Source: Micromonospora pallida (GTDB lineage Bacteria; Actinomycetota; Actinomycetes; Mycobacteriales; Micromonosporaceae). From it: a stretch of DNA of 64,000 nucleotides. The position numbers and the translations under genes were made by a program. The notes under the pieces were generated by a model, which did not search any database, was not told where the DNA came from, and worked only from the letters and a program-made list of their open reading frames with translations. The stretch spans positions 6,015,001 through 6,079,000 of the forward strand of contig NZ_FMHW01000002.1 of NCBI RefSeq assembly GCF_900090325.1, written 5' to 3'. This document shows, piece after piece, positions 34,486-42,077 of the stretch. Each line of letters begins with the position of its first letter. Positions within the stretch are counted from its first letter, which is position 1.

Positions 34486-35399
34486 CGCTCGACGGTAGCG
34501 CGGCCGGAGGCTCCCTCGACCACCTGTCGCGCGGCCCGGCCGACCGCATCGCGCCAGCTCGCGCCGAACATGGCGGCGTGCACCAGCAGCAGGTGGAGCT
34601 GGTGCAACGGCACCCGCTCCCGCCAGCCGTCGGCCAGCGGCCACGCCTCCCGGTAGGCGGCCAGGATCCGGTCCAGGTGAGGTGCGCCACCAAAGAGCGC
34701 GAGCTGGGCCAGGTCGGTCTCCCGGTGGCCGCCGTGCGCGGCCGGGTCCACCAGCCAGACCCGCCCGTCCAGACCCCAGATCACGTTCCCCGGCCACAGG
34801 TCGCCGTGGATCCGGGCGGGCGGCTCGTCGCCGCCGTACTCCCCGATGGTGTCGATCACCCGCTCCACCAGCGCGGTCTCCGTACCGGTCAGCGCGCCGC
34901 CGTCGACCGACCGGCGCAGGTACGGCAGGAGCCGGCACCGCGCGAACCAGGCCGACCAGGGGCCCGGGTCGGGGGTGTTGTCCTGGGGGAGCGCGCCGAT
35001 GAAGCCGGGCCAGTCGGCCCCGAGGGCCGGCGCGCCGTAGCGGTGCAGCGCGGCCAGCTCCCGGCCGAACCGCTCGGCGGCCTCGGGCGTCGGCTCGCCG
35101 GGCTCGATCCAGTCGAGCGCCAGCAGCTCCGGCAGCGCCACCAGCACCTCCGGTACGGCCACCGCGTCCGCCTCGCGTAGCCACCGCAGCCCGGCCGCCT
35201 CGGCGGCGAAGAAACCCGTCGGCACCGGCTGGCCGCTTCCTTCGGGCCAGCTCTTGGCGAAGATCGAGTGGCCGTCGTCCAGGGTGAGGCGGGAGGCGGC
35301 GCAGATGCTGCCCCCGGACACCGGCGTCTCCCGGATCCGCTGGTGGGTCAGGAAGGTCGGCAGGTGCGCCGGGTGTGCCCGCAGGTAGGCCAGGTCCAT
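34482..35399 (-). CDS. Fructosamine kinase family protein
   Basis: 305 residues from ATG 35399 (MDLAYLRAHPAHLPTFLTHQR). These kinases phosphorylate ketoamines on glycated proteins or amines, allowing deglycation. Protein-kinase-like features: HSIFAKSWPEG with the ATP-binding Lys, FFAAEAAGLRWLREA, ARIHGDLWPGNVIW as catalytic loop, and WLVDPAAHGGHRETDLAQL as the metal-binding segment. The start is followed by moaA with a four-base overlap. Its promoter faces a DnaA-box cluster and the divergent DUF4192 gene. Confidence 0.92.
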   Translation of the reverse strand: MDLAYLRAHPAHLPTFLTHQRIRETPVSGGSICAASRLTLDDGHSIFAKSWPEGSGQPVPTGFFAAEAAGLRWLREADAVAVPEVLVALPELLALDWIEPGEPTPEAAERFGRELAALHRYGAPALGADWPGFIGALPQDNTPDPGPWSAWFARCRLLPYLRRSVDGGALTGTETALVERVIDTIGEYGGDEPPARIHGDLWPGNVIWGLDGRVWLVDPAAHGGHRETDLAQLALFGGAPHLDRILAAYREAWPLADGWRERVPLHQLHLLLVHAAMFGASWRDAVGRAARQVVEGASGRATVER

Positions 35400-35493
35400 G
35401 AGCGCAAGGTAGCCGGTCGGTGGGCGGCATGGTGACGGACGGGACGCTGGTGAGACTTGCACTGACTGCACGTTTGCGCTGACCTGGGCCAGC

Positions 35494-35531
35494 CTGTCCA
35501 CGGCCTGTGGACAAGGCGTGTGTCGTCCACA
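35494..35531. promoter_or_regulatory. DnaA-box cluster between divergent genes
   Basis: 35506-35514 reads TTGTCCACA on the minus strand, a perfect actinobacterial DnaA box. CTGTCCACG (35494-35502) and TCGTCCACA (35523-35531) are one- to two-mismatch boxes on the plus strand. Spacing is tight, and the cluster lies between the fructosamine kinase and DUF4192 promoters. Confidence 0.5.
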
Positions 35532-35571
35532 GGGACTGCCCGCCGACCCGTCCGCCGCGCAGGCTGCCGAC

Positions 35572-36612
35572 ATGAACTCCACCGACCAGCCCCGGCTCGC
35601 CGTCCGCTCCCCCGCCGACCTCATCGCCGCCGTGCCGTACCTGCTCGGCTTCCACCCGGCCGACAGCATGGTGCTGGTCGCGCTCCAGGGGAAACAGATC
35701 ATCTTTGCCGCACGCGCCGACCTGCCGGCACCCGGCAGCGACCCGAAACCCGTCTCCCGATACCTCGCCGGCGTGCTCGGCCGCCAGGACGCCGACGCGG
35801 TCACCGTCATCGGCTACGGCCCGGCCGCCCAGGTCACCGCCACGCTGGACGTGCTCCGCCCGGACCTGGACGGTGCCGGTCTCACCGTGCTCGACGCCCT
35901 GCGGGTGGAGGACGGCCGCTACTGGTCCTACCTCTGCCCCGACCCCGGATGCTGCCCGCCCGAGGGCACCCCGTACGACCCCCGGGCCAGCCAGTTGACC
36001 GCCGCCGCTGTCTTCGCCGGGCAGGTCGCCCTCCCCGACCGGGCGGCGTTGACCGCCCAGGTGGCCCCGGTGACCGGTCCCGCCGCCGACGCCATGCGGG
36101 AGGCGACCAATCGCGCCCGCCAACGTCTCGGTGACCTGCTCGACGGGGTGACCCCGGAGGACCTGATCGCCGGCCGGCCAATGGTCGGCATCACCCGGAA
36201 GGCCCACCGGGCAGCGCTCGACCAGGCCCGGCGTGGGGAAAGCCTCACCGACGACCAGGTCGCCTGGCTCGGCCTACTGCTGACCTTCGTGCCGGCCCGG
36301 GACGACGTCTGGGAGCGCACCGACGGCGACGACGAGCACCTCGCCCTCTGGACGGACGTGTTCCGCCGCAGCGATCCCGAGTTGATCGCCGCGCCGGGCT
36401 GCCTGCTGGCCTTCGCCGCGTTCCGGTCCGGGCAGGGCGCCCTGGCGGCGGTGGCCCTGGAACGGGTGCTGGCCCGCTATCCCGCCTACCCGATGGCCCT
36501 GCTCCTGGAGGACCTGCTCCGGCGGGGCGTACCGCCGTCCCGGCTCGTCGACTGGCCGATGCTCAACGACAAGCGCACCAGCCGTCGCCGTCGCCGACGG
36601 GGCGGCCGCTGA
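35572..36612 (+). CDS. DUF4192 family protein
   Basis: 346 residues from ATG 35572 (MNSTDQPRLAVRSPADLIAAVPYLLGFHPADSMVLVAL), the exact opening of the actinobacterial DUF4192 family. The 'PADLIAAVPYLLGFHP' and 'YWSYLCPDPGCCPPEGTPYD' blocks are conserved, the latter with a cysteine triplet. The tail is highly basic (KRTSRRRRRRGGR). The function of the family is unknown. The longer frame from 35518 begins inside the DnaA-box cluster and is not preferred. Confidence 0.9.
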   Translation: MNSTDQPRLAVRSPADLIAAVPYLLGFHPADSMVLVALQGKQIIFAARADLPAPGSDPKPVSRYLAGVLGRQDADAVTVIGYGPAAQVTATLDVLRPDLDGAGLTVLDALRVEDGRYWSYLCPDPGCCPPEGTPYDPRASQLTAAAVFAGQVALPDRAALTAQVAPVTGPAADAMREATNRARQRLGDLLDGVTPEDLIAGRPMVGITRKAHRAALDQARRGESLTDDQVAWLGLLLTFVPARDDVWERTDGDDEHLALWTDVFRRSDPELIAAPGCLLAFAAFRSGQGALAAVALERVLARYPAYPMALLLEDLLRRGVPPSRLVDWPMLNDKRTSRRRRRRGGR

Positions 36613-36650
36613 GTACGACGCCTACTCGGGCGCAGCAGCCTGAGCACTGA

Positions 36651-37133
36651 CTACCGGAGGCCAGGTGCGGACCCCTTCGGGAACCGGTAATCGGGGTATG
36701 GGTCGGTCTCCGGCTCACGGCTGGCACCGGACGCGACGGTTACGTGGAGGTAGACGGTCGCGCCGTCCGCGCAGTTGATCCGCAGTGCGGACGGCGACAA
36801 CCACACTCCGGGGAGGTCGCACGTCTCCCAGCCCTTGAAGATGGGCGGGCGCGCGAAGTCGAGAAGTTGCGTGGTGAAGACGAGCATCCGGATCGCTCGC
36901 CGCGTAGGGGGTGGCATCTCCGCCGGAAGCGATACCGGCGCGGGTACCGGGCGCGGCTCAGATGTGGCCGAGAGCAGCGCCGAGGATCCCGACTGGTAGG
37001 TGAGCTTCACACCCGGCGGAGACTGGCCACCCGGCTTGGTGTCCCTGCCGTATCGGGATACCTCCACCACGTCCGGGTGGTCGCATGCCCGATACAGGGC
37101 TGCCAGGGCATCCAGCACCTCGGTGACCTGCAT
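36651..37133 (-). CDS. Hypothetical protein, possible actinomycete orphan
   Basis: 160 residues from ATG 37133, with CGGAGA upstream. It starts MQVTEVLDALAALYRACDHPDVVEVSRYG, which looks like a folded N-terminal helix. A proline-rich middle and a domain with FKGWETCDLPGVWLSPSALRI follow. No known motif, signal peptide or membrane helix. It is the last of three minus-strand genes between DUF4192 and the XRE regulator. Such small orphan sets beside XRE-DUF397 pairs recur in streptomycetes and relatives, as far as I recall; the role is unknown. Confidence 0.6.
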   Translation of the reverse strand: MQVTEVLDALAALYRACDHPDVVEVSRYGRDTKPGGQSPPGVKLTYQSGSSALLSATSEPRPVPAPVSLPAEMPPPTRRAIRMLVFTTQLLDFARPPIFKGWETCDLPGVWLSPSALRINCADGATVYLHVTVASGASREPETDPYPDYRFPKGSAPGLR

Positions 37134-37176
37134 CTGCCGTCTCCGATCTTCGTGTTCGGGCAGCTCATCGGCGGTT

Positions 37177-37500
37177 TCAATCTAGGCGCGGGGCGGCGGT
37201 GTGCTGGCTCGACGCGTCCGAATCGCCCCCGCCCGATCGGGCTCGGCGGGCCTCGCGTACCCACTGGGTGAAACGTTCGGTGAGGGCGGCTACGTCGGGC
37301 TTCTGGCCGAGTTCGACGGCATCCGCTATGGCCTCTTCGAGACGGGCAGCCATGAAGAAGGCGCGGGCCACGCTGTGGCCGGCGAACTGGTCCAGGAGGG
37401 CGAGCTTGGCCGGGGCGCAGGGCCAGGGGGCACCGCACGCCCGGCACCGCCAGCACGGCCGGGCGGCGACATGGTCACGGCCGGGGTGGGTACGGGCCAT
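37177..37500 (-). CDS. Small cysteine-rich hypothetical protein
   Basis: 107 residues from ATG 37500, preceded by GGGAGGTG. A CWRCRACGAPWPC cluster near residues 16-28 may bind zinc. A helical region (LLDQFAGHSVARAFFMAARLEEAIADAVEL) follows, and a Ser/Asp-rich end. Its start overlaps the end of the preceding hypothetical gene by 26 bases, which argues for an operon. I do not recognise a named family. Confidence 0.6.
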   Translation of the reverse strand: MARTHPGRDHVAARPCWRCRACGAPWPCAPAKLALLDQFAGHSVARAFFMAARLEEAIADAVELGQKPDVAALTERFTQWVREARRARSGGGDSDASSQHTAAPRLD

Positions 37501-37933
37501 CCGGCCACACCTCCCACGCCACCGTCCGGGCGTCCTTCCGAGACAGCCGGCCCCCGTTCCCCCGCTCGTCCTGCGCCCTGGTCGTGAACATCGCGGCGTT
37601 CGTCCAGATGATCTGCGTCGCGCCGTCGTGCCCTCGAACGGCCGCCCGGCTTGGCAGGCTGAATGGTCCGATCGGGTTCAGCGGCGGCCACGGGATCGGG
37701 GGCGGCGGCGGAGCCGGACGCGGGGCCGGCTTTCGCTCGGGCTCGCGATCCGGTTTGTCCTCGGCGCGGTGACGGGGCGGCTGGGCGAGCGGTCCTGGCG
37801 GCGTCGGCATCCGCCGGTCCGGGCAGCGCCGCCAGGACTTCAGCCCACAGGAACACGCGATGCGCCAACGGCGCAGGACGGGCCGGTGCGCGGGGGCGAA
37901 CGAGACGGACGCGGTGCGTCGTGATCGTGGCAT
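37475..37933 (-). CDS. Hypothetical protein with basic N-terminus and proline linker
   Basis: 152 residues from ATG 37933. The first 40 residues (RRTASVSFAPAHRPVLRRWRIACSCG start) hold a CSCGLKSWRRC cluster. A linker with prolines (PRPAPPPPPIPWPPLNP) leads to a more ordered end, IIWTNAAMFTTRAQDERG. Base composition and codon usage look less biased than in core genes. It is the first gene of the three-gene set, divergent from the XRE regulator. No function can be assigned. Confidence 0.5.
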   Translation of the reverse strand: MPRSRRTASVSFAPAHRPVLRRWRIACSCGLKSWRRCPDRRMPTPPGPLAQPPRHRAEDKPDREPERKPAPRPAPPPPPIPWPPLNPIGPFSLPSRAAVRGHDGATQIIWTNAAMFTTRAQDERGNGGRLSRKDARTVAWEVWPDGPYPPRP

Positions 37934-38057
37934 GTCCTTACCCTGACGACATGGCCACTACTCTCGGAAGTCATTGATGTGCGTTGGGTGGGCATCGTGG
38001 TGCATGGGCGGTTATGGGCAGTGCACCCGGCAAAGTTGGGCAAGGGGTGGGTGACGG
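37934..38057. promoter_or_regulatory. Divergent promoter region with gttggg repeats
   Basis: The 124 bases between the divergent hypothetical and XRE genes, and the first bases of the latter, contain repeated gttgggtg/gttgggca motifs (near 37984, 38034 and 38057). These are candidate operator sites for the XRE protein. Confidence 0.35.
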
Positions 38058-38066
38058 TTGGGTGAG

Positions 38067-38852
38067 ATGGCGGACTTCCTGCTCAGCGAGCTGCGGGAGT
38101 CTCGGGCCGCACGGGGGCTGAGCCAGGACGATTTCGGCAGGCTGATCAACTACTCGGGGTCGCATGTGAGCGCGGTCGAATGCGGCAACCGCGCGCCCAC
38201 AAAGGAGTACGTCGAAAAGGTCGATGAGGCGCTCGGCACGGGGGGTATCTACACGCGCCTTCTCCGCAGGGTGCTCACGATCGACGCCGCTCCGGTGTGG
38301 CTACGTGAGTGGATCGAGATCGAACGCGAGGCGGCGTCCCTCCTGTGGTTCGAGCCCGCCTACGTGCCCGGCGCACTCCAGACACCCGACTACGCCCGGG
38401 CGACGCTGGCCGGCGGCCGGTTCACGCCGGAAGAAGTCGAGCAGCGAACCGTGTCCCGCCTTGAGCGGCAATCGCTGCTCTCCCGCGAGCCCGCGCCACT
38501 CATTGTCTTCGTGCTCGATGAGGCCGTGCTACGAAGCGGCCCCGACAGCCCTGGGCTCATGCATGCGCAGCTACAGCGGCTCGTGGACAGCGCCGAGCTT
38601 CCTACCGTTCAGCTTCACGTCGTGCCCGCCTCCGCTGGCCTGTACCTGGGAAAGGCCGGTGCCTTTATTCTCGCCGAGATGCCGGACGGTTCGCGGGTCG
38701 CGCACGTCGATACCCAGCTCAACGCTCAGATCGTCTCAGGACCTGCGGACATTGCTAGTCTGGGCAAAGCGTGGGAGGCGGTCCGCAGCGAAGCTCTCCC
38801 CCGCAGGCAATCCCTCGACCTGATCAAGGAAGCGGCGAAGACATGGACCTGA
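38067..38852 (+). CDS. XRE-family regulator with DUF5753 domain
   Basis: 261 residues from ATG 38067 (TTG 38058 also possible). The helix-turn-helix (about residues 8-60) reads LRESRAARGLSQDDFGRLINYSGSHVSAVE. The DUF5753 domain fills the rest, with IEIEREAASLLWFEPAYVPGALQTPDYARA and LERQSLLSREPAPLIVFVLDEAVL. It ends EAAKTWT. Such genes in actinomycetes (WhiJ/BldB-type loci) precede a small DUF397 gene; here the DUF397 ATG lies ten bases before this stop, so the two are coupled. Possible roles are developmental switch or toxin-antitoxin-like pair. Confidence 0.93.
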   Translation: MADFLLSELRESRAARGLSQDDFGRLINYSGSHVSAVECGNRAPTKEYVEKVDEALGTGGIYTRLLRRVLTIDAAPVWLREWIEIEREAASLLWFEPAYVPGALQTPDYARATLAGGRFTPEEVEQRTVSRLERQSLLSREPAPLIVFVLDEAVLRSGPDSPGLMHAQLQRLVDSAELPTVQLHVVPASAGLYLGKAGAFILAEMPDGSRVAHVDTQLNAQIVSGPADIASLGKAWEAVRSEALPRRQSLDLIKEAAKTWT

Positions 38853-39037
38853 CCGGCGCACGGTGGCACAAGTCCACGAAGTCAGGCGGCAACGGCGGGA
38901 CGTGTGTGGAAGTCGCCGACAACCTCGCGGTGGCGGTCTACGTCCGCGACACGAAGGACAACGGAACCGGCCCGGTGCTGGCGTTCAGCCGCGAATCGTG
39001 GCGCGCCTTCGTGACGGACGTTGCCGAGCGGGCCTGA
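38843..39037 (+). CDS. DUF397 domain protein
   Basis: 64 residues from ATG 38843 (MDLTGARWHKSTKSGGNGGTCVEVADN), overlapping the regulator's end by ten bases. DUF397 is a small fold partnered with XRE-DUF5753 regulators in actinomycetes; GGxGGxCVEVA, VYVRDTKDN and AFSRESWRAFV are family hallmarks. A similar gene lies at 39803-39994. Molecular role is not settled; modulators of the upstream regulator or toxins in TA-like pairs have been proposed. Confidence 0.93.
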   Translation: MDLTGARWHKSTKSGGNGGTCVEVADNLAVAVYVRDTKDNGTGPVLAFSRESWRAFVTDVAERA

Positions 39038-39052
39038 CCCCAGACACGCGCG

Positions 39053-39090
39053 AGCGCCCGTCCCTCCTATGGGGGCGGGCGCTTTGTCTT
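39053..39090 (+). terminator. Terminator after first DUF397 gene
   Basis: agcgcccg (39053-39060) pairs with cgggcgct (39076-39083), extended inside by ccc/ggg, followed by ttgtctt. Confidence 0.7.
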
Positions 39091-39155
39091 GCCAGTGGAA
39101 CTGCCGTGCAGTGCTCGGTCTACAGGGAAGCAGTGTTGGGAGGATGTCAACCGTG

Positions 39156-39626
39156 ATGAAAATCGGCCCCCTGACCGAGTTCGACCGGGATGAGTGGGAA
39201 GGTCTGGCCCGCAGTTTCCACGCGCACTTCGCTGGCCGGCCGGGTCGGCCCGAGACCAAGGTCAACGATGACGGCTACGAACAGACATGGCAACGCCTAC
39301 TCGACGGTGACCAGATACGTGGCATCTCCGCGAGGCTCGACGACAAGATGGTCGGCATTGCGCATTATCTGTTCCACGCCAGCGTCTGGTCGGCCGGGAG
39401 ATGTTATATGGCGGACCTGTTCGTGGATCCGCAGGTGCGGCGGCGAGGTGTCGCGACGGCGATGATCCAGTGGGTAGCACGTGATGCCGAGGAGCACGGC
39501 GCCCCACGCCTCTACTGGAACACCGAGGTGGACGCCGACGCTCGCGCGCTGTACGACAAGGTGGCCAACTACCGGGGCTACATCGTCTACAGCTACGCAC
39601 GACCTGCGACCACCACAGCAACGTGA
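39156..39626 (+). CDS. GNAT N-acetyltransferase
   Basis: 156 residues from ATG 39156; GGGAGG at 39138-39143 is better placed for this ATG than for ATG 39144. Acetyl-CoA motif A is MADLFVDPQVRRRGVATAMIQWVARDA (about residues 85-111), followed by RLYWNTEVDADARALYDKVANY. The substrate is unknown. It stands between the complete XRE-DUF397 module and the remnant of a second one. Confidence 0.9.
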   Translation: MKIGPLTEFDRDEWEGLARSFHAHFAGRPGRPETKVNDDGYEQTWQRLLDGDQIRGISARLDDKMVGIAHYLFHASVWSAGRCYMADLFVDPQVRRRGVATAMIQWVARDAEEHGAPRLYWNTEVDADARALYDKVANYRGYIVYSYARPATTTAT

Positions 39627-39692
39627 ACCAAGCGACTTCGACCGTACTTAGCTTGTAAAAATCTGTCTTAATGCACAAAAGTGGCATCTCGG

Positions 39693-39812
39693 ATGGTCTG
39701 TTCCTATTCCGTTGCTACGCTGGAACATCGGTGGGAACGCATACGGGGCGAGGCGCTTCCCCGGGCGCGGTCCCTGGAACTCCTCAGAGAAGCGGCGAGA
39801 GCATGGATCTGA
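39693..39812 (+). pseudogene. C-terminal remnant of a second XRE-DUF5753 gene
   Basis: A 39-codon frame ending in TGA at 39810 aligns with the last 35 or so residues of the intact regulator. It reads TLEHRWERIRGEALPR then ARSLELLREAARAWI, against SLGKAWEAVRSEALPR then RQSLDLIKEAAKTWT. The ten-base overlap with the following DUF397 ATG is also preserved. The helix-turn-helix and most of the DUF5753 domain are gone. This is too short for usual ORF calls. Confidence 0.7.
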
Positions 39813-39994
39813 CTGGCGCACGCTGGCGCAAGAGCAGCAAGAGTGGCGGCAACGGCGGTGACTGCGTCGAGGTGGCAGACAACCTCCCCGGCCTCGTTGG
39901 TGTCCGAGACTCGAAGGACCCGACCGGACCGGCGCTGACCTTCTCGCCCGCTGCGTGGCGTGCCTTCGTCACCCAGGTTGCTGAGCGGGTCTGA
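39803..39994 (+). CDS. DUF397 domain protein, second copy
   Basis: 63 residues from ATG 39803 (MDLTGARWRKSSKSGGNGGDCVEVADNLPG), close to the copy at 38843-39037. It ends in AFVTQVAERV. It has lost its regulator: only the last residues of an XRE-DUF5753 gene remain upstream, so the usual coupled translation start is preserved but has no full upstream reading frame. It may be silent or driven from elsewhere. Confidence 0.9.
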   Translation: MDLTGARWRKSSKSGGNGGDCVEVADNLPGLVGVRDSKDPTGPALTFSPAAWRAFVTQVAERV

Positions 39995-40007
39995 CCGCAG
40001 ACACGCG

Positions 40008-40041
40008 AAGCGCCCGTCCCTGACGCTGGGATCGGGCGCTT
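40008..40041 (+). terminator. Terminator after second DUF397 gene
   Basis: aagcgcccg (40008-40016) pairs with cgggcgctt (40033-40041). It is closely related to the terminator at 39053, so the duplication included it. Confidence 0.7.
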
Positions 40042-40103
40042 GCCTTGCAGGCGCGACCAGGTCAGGGGCGAGCGCGGGGCAAGCCTCACCGGCAGGCCAT
40101 GCC

Positions 40104-40613
40104 CTAATTGCAGTTCGTCAACGCGATCCTGCTGAGGACCGGCCGACCGAGCTGGAGCCCAGTCACGAGTTCCCCGGCCTCGGCGAGCATCGCCGCGTCG
40201 AACTCGCCGCTGCGTGCCGCCGTCCAGAAGTCGTCAGCCTCTGCGGCCGTGCCGTGAGGGAATGTCAACTCCATCTCGATTTGGACGGTATCTGCGAGAT
40301 TGGGATCGTCCTCGTCCGACGGTTCGTCCGGCATACCGTCGCTCCATCCAACGGCGGGGATGGCGAATCGCCGGGCTAGCAGCAGCCCAGGCGGGCCGTC
40401 CGGCCACTCGAAGACGCCGGACTCGATGACCAGCGTGTCCGCCTCGACCTCGCCTTCCCAGCGGTCAAAGAGACCCTCCAAGGGAACCGCGAGGAACGCC
40501 TGGAAGGCCCGCCAGGCGAGGTGTACGTCCTGGATGCGATCAGGGTCGCCACCCTCCGCTGCCACCAGTCGGCGCAGTTCATTCACTCCGTCCCGCCATG
40601 AGAGAACCATCAT
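40104..40613 (-). CDS. Hypothetical acidic protein
   Basis: 169 residues from ATG 40613 (the next codon, ATG 40610, is equally possible). Acidic, with WRAFQAFLAVPLEGLFDRWEGEVEADTLV, then GVFEWPDGPPGLLLARRF and a negatively charged loop DEPSDEDDPNLADTV. The end FWTAARSGEFDAAMLAEAGELV looks folded. No signal or membrane segment. I do not recognise a family. It lies in the accessory stretch and has no close partner; the small membrane protein gene starts divergently on the other side. Confidence 0.6.
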   Translation of the reverse strand: MMVLSWRDGVNELRRLVAAEGGDPDRIQDVHLAWRAFQAFLAVPLEGLFDRWEGEVEADTLVIESGVFEWPDGPPGLLLARRFAIPAVGWSDGMPDEPSDEDDPNLADTVQIEMELTFPHGTAAEADDFWTAARSGEFDAAMLAEAGELVTGLQLGRPVLSRIALTNCN

Positions 40614-40719
40614 GGGCGGTATTCGACCACTCGACCGCCGTGGCCGGAAGGGGCGGCTTGGGTTGTATTTCCGAATCGCCCCAACCCGACAAGTGGCTGT
40701 GGGCGGTACGGTGCCGGGC

Positions 40720-40830
40720 ATGGGTGCATTGAAGCCGTGGCACATGGCCGTTCTGCTCTGCGTCGTCGTGACCGCTGCGCTCGTCGTCGGCCTGGTTGCA
40801 CTGTTTGCCAAGCGGTCCGGCCGCCGGTAA
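40720..40830 (+). CDS. 36-residue membrane protein with TatA-like N-terminus
   Basis: MGALKPWHMAVLLCVVVTAA begins the protein, followed by a second half of one transmembrane helix and a basic tail (AKRSGRR). The LKPWH-hydrophobic opening is that of actinobacterial TatA, but the FGxxxLP hinge and amphipathic helix of TatA are missing. Similar micro-proteins occur in streptomycetes, as far as I recall. Function unknown. Start ATG 40720 lacks an obvious Shine-Dalgarno. Confidence 0.55.
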   Translation: MGALKPWHMAVLLCVVVTAALVVGLVALFAKRSGRR

Positions 40831-41052
40831 CTGGGGCAGAAGCCTGCATCGCTCGTCCACGAGGTGAACGGTGATACCGGCGAGGGTGGCCTTGTCGGTC
40901 AGGACCCGCAGGAGCTAGCCGATCTGCCAATGCCGCAGCCGCAGGGTATGTCGCCCTGGGGTGTCTGAGGCTTTGTGGCTGGCTGAGGTGTAATCCGCTC
41001 GGCGTGTCGTGTGGCTGAGCTGCCACAGCCCGGTGCGGTAACGGATGTGCGC

Positions 41053-41358
41053 TCACCCGCCTCCACGCGTTGACCAGGCACCTGCCCGAGAGAAGCCGGC
41101 ATCGGTGTAGCCGTGCCGGCTGTAGAAGCGCACCGTGTCAACGTTGCGGTGGTGGATGCCGGCCGACAGGTACGTGATCCCCTGGTCGGTTGCCCACCGT
41201 TGGGCGGCCTTCAGCAACGCCGATCCCACCCCCATCCCTCTGGCGTCGGGCAGCACAACCGGGTGCACCTGCGCCGAAGACTCAGGACGCAGGATCTGAT
41301 GCTCTGGCGGGTTGGAGAGCCGCAAGGCCCTCAATATCCTCAGCCACGCCTCGTGCAT
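41053..41358 (-). pseudogene. C-terminal fragment of a GNAT acetyltransferase
   Basis: The frame encodes VHPVVLPDARGMGVGSALLK then AAQRWATDQGITYLSAG and VDTVRFYSRHGYTDAGFSRAG, which is GNAT motif A and B with the usual end. The N-terminal half of the fold is absent: from ATG 41358 only about 40 unrelated-looking residues precede motif A. Either a truncated gene or a decayed remnant. The frame continues upstream through the methyltransferase as shadow. Confidence 0.5.
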
Positions 41359-41430
41359 CCTTCCGAAGCTAGGGCGAGGCAGCTTCCTCGGGACCCCTGC
41401 CGTGACCTGCTCTGCCAACCCGAGAGCTCG

Positions 41431-41436
41431 TATAGT
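41431..41436 (+). promoter_or_regulatory. Leaderless -10 element for methyltransferase
   Basis: TATAGT lies 6 nt before GTG 41443. No ribosome binding site is present. Confidence 0.55.
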
Positions 41437-41442
41437 CGCGCG

Positions 41443-42057
41443 GTGACGATGGAGCAGGTCCGGCAGGCGTACGGGTCCGTCGCGCAGCTCTACATCGAGC
41501 TGTTCGGTACGAGGCAGCAGGTACACGCCGACGACCTCGCCTTCATCGGGCGACATCTGGCGAGCCGGGCTGGCGCGGTGCTCGATCTGGGCTGCGGGCC
41601 CGGCCATATCACCGACTACCTCCGCTCGCTGGGCGTCGACGCGACGGGCATCGACATGGTCCCCGAGTTCATCGCCCATGCGAAGGCTGCCCATCCACAC
41701 GGCAGGTACCAACTCGGGTCGATGAATAGCCTGGACATCAAGAACGGCTCCATCGCCGGCATCCTGGCCTGGTTCTCGCTGATCCACGTACCGCCCCAGG
41801 ACCTCGACGGTGTACTCGCCGAGTTCCGGCGAGTGATGACTCCAGTCGGCACGCTGGTGGTCGGCTTCTTCGACGGCGACGAGGTCGCCGCCTTCGACCA
41901 CAAGGTCGTCAAGGCCTATCGCTGGCCCGTTGACGAATTCTCCGAACGGTTGGCGCGAGCTGGCTTCAAGGAGGTCGAACGCCAGCATCGGCCCAGCGAT
42001 GGCACCCATCGACCGTACGCCGCGATCGCGGCAGGTCGTGGGCGAACCGTGAGCTGA
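41443..42057 (+). CDS. Class I SAM-dependent methyltransferase
   Basis: 204 residues from GTG 41443. The SAM-binding motif I is AVLDLGCGPGHITDYL (about residues 45-60), the acidic loop at the end of strand 2 is VDATGIDMVPEF, and motif post-I/II includes ILAWFSLIHVPPQDLDGVLAEFRRVM. C-terminal FKEVERQHRP is typical of small-molecule methyltransferases of the Methyltransf_25/11 group. The substrate is unknown. The start is fixed by the -10 element 6 nt upstream. Confidence 0.9.
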   Translation: MTMEQVRQAYGSVAQLYIELFGTRQQVHADDLAFIGRHLASRAGAVLDLGCGPGHITDYLRSLGVDATGIDMVPEFIAHAKAAHPHGRYQLGSMNSLDIKNGSIAGILAWFSLIHVPPQDLDGVLAEFRRVMTPVGTLVVGFFDGDEVAAFDHKVVKAYRWPVDEFSERLARAGFKEVERQHRPSDGTHRPYAAIAAGRGRTVS

Positions 42058-42077
42058 GTTAACGATCGGAAGAGGGC

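Noticed and set aside
33472..36207. 911-residue minus-strand frame
   Set aside because: The part from 34485 downward is moaA; the rest is a shadow of the fructosamine kinase and the opposite-strand DUF4192 gene.
40831..41052. Small ORFs in the gap before the GNAT fragment
   Set aside because: Frames on both strands overlap each other and show no domain or ribosome binding site.
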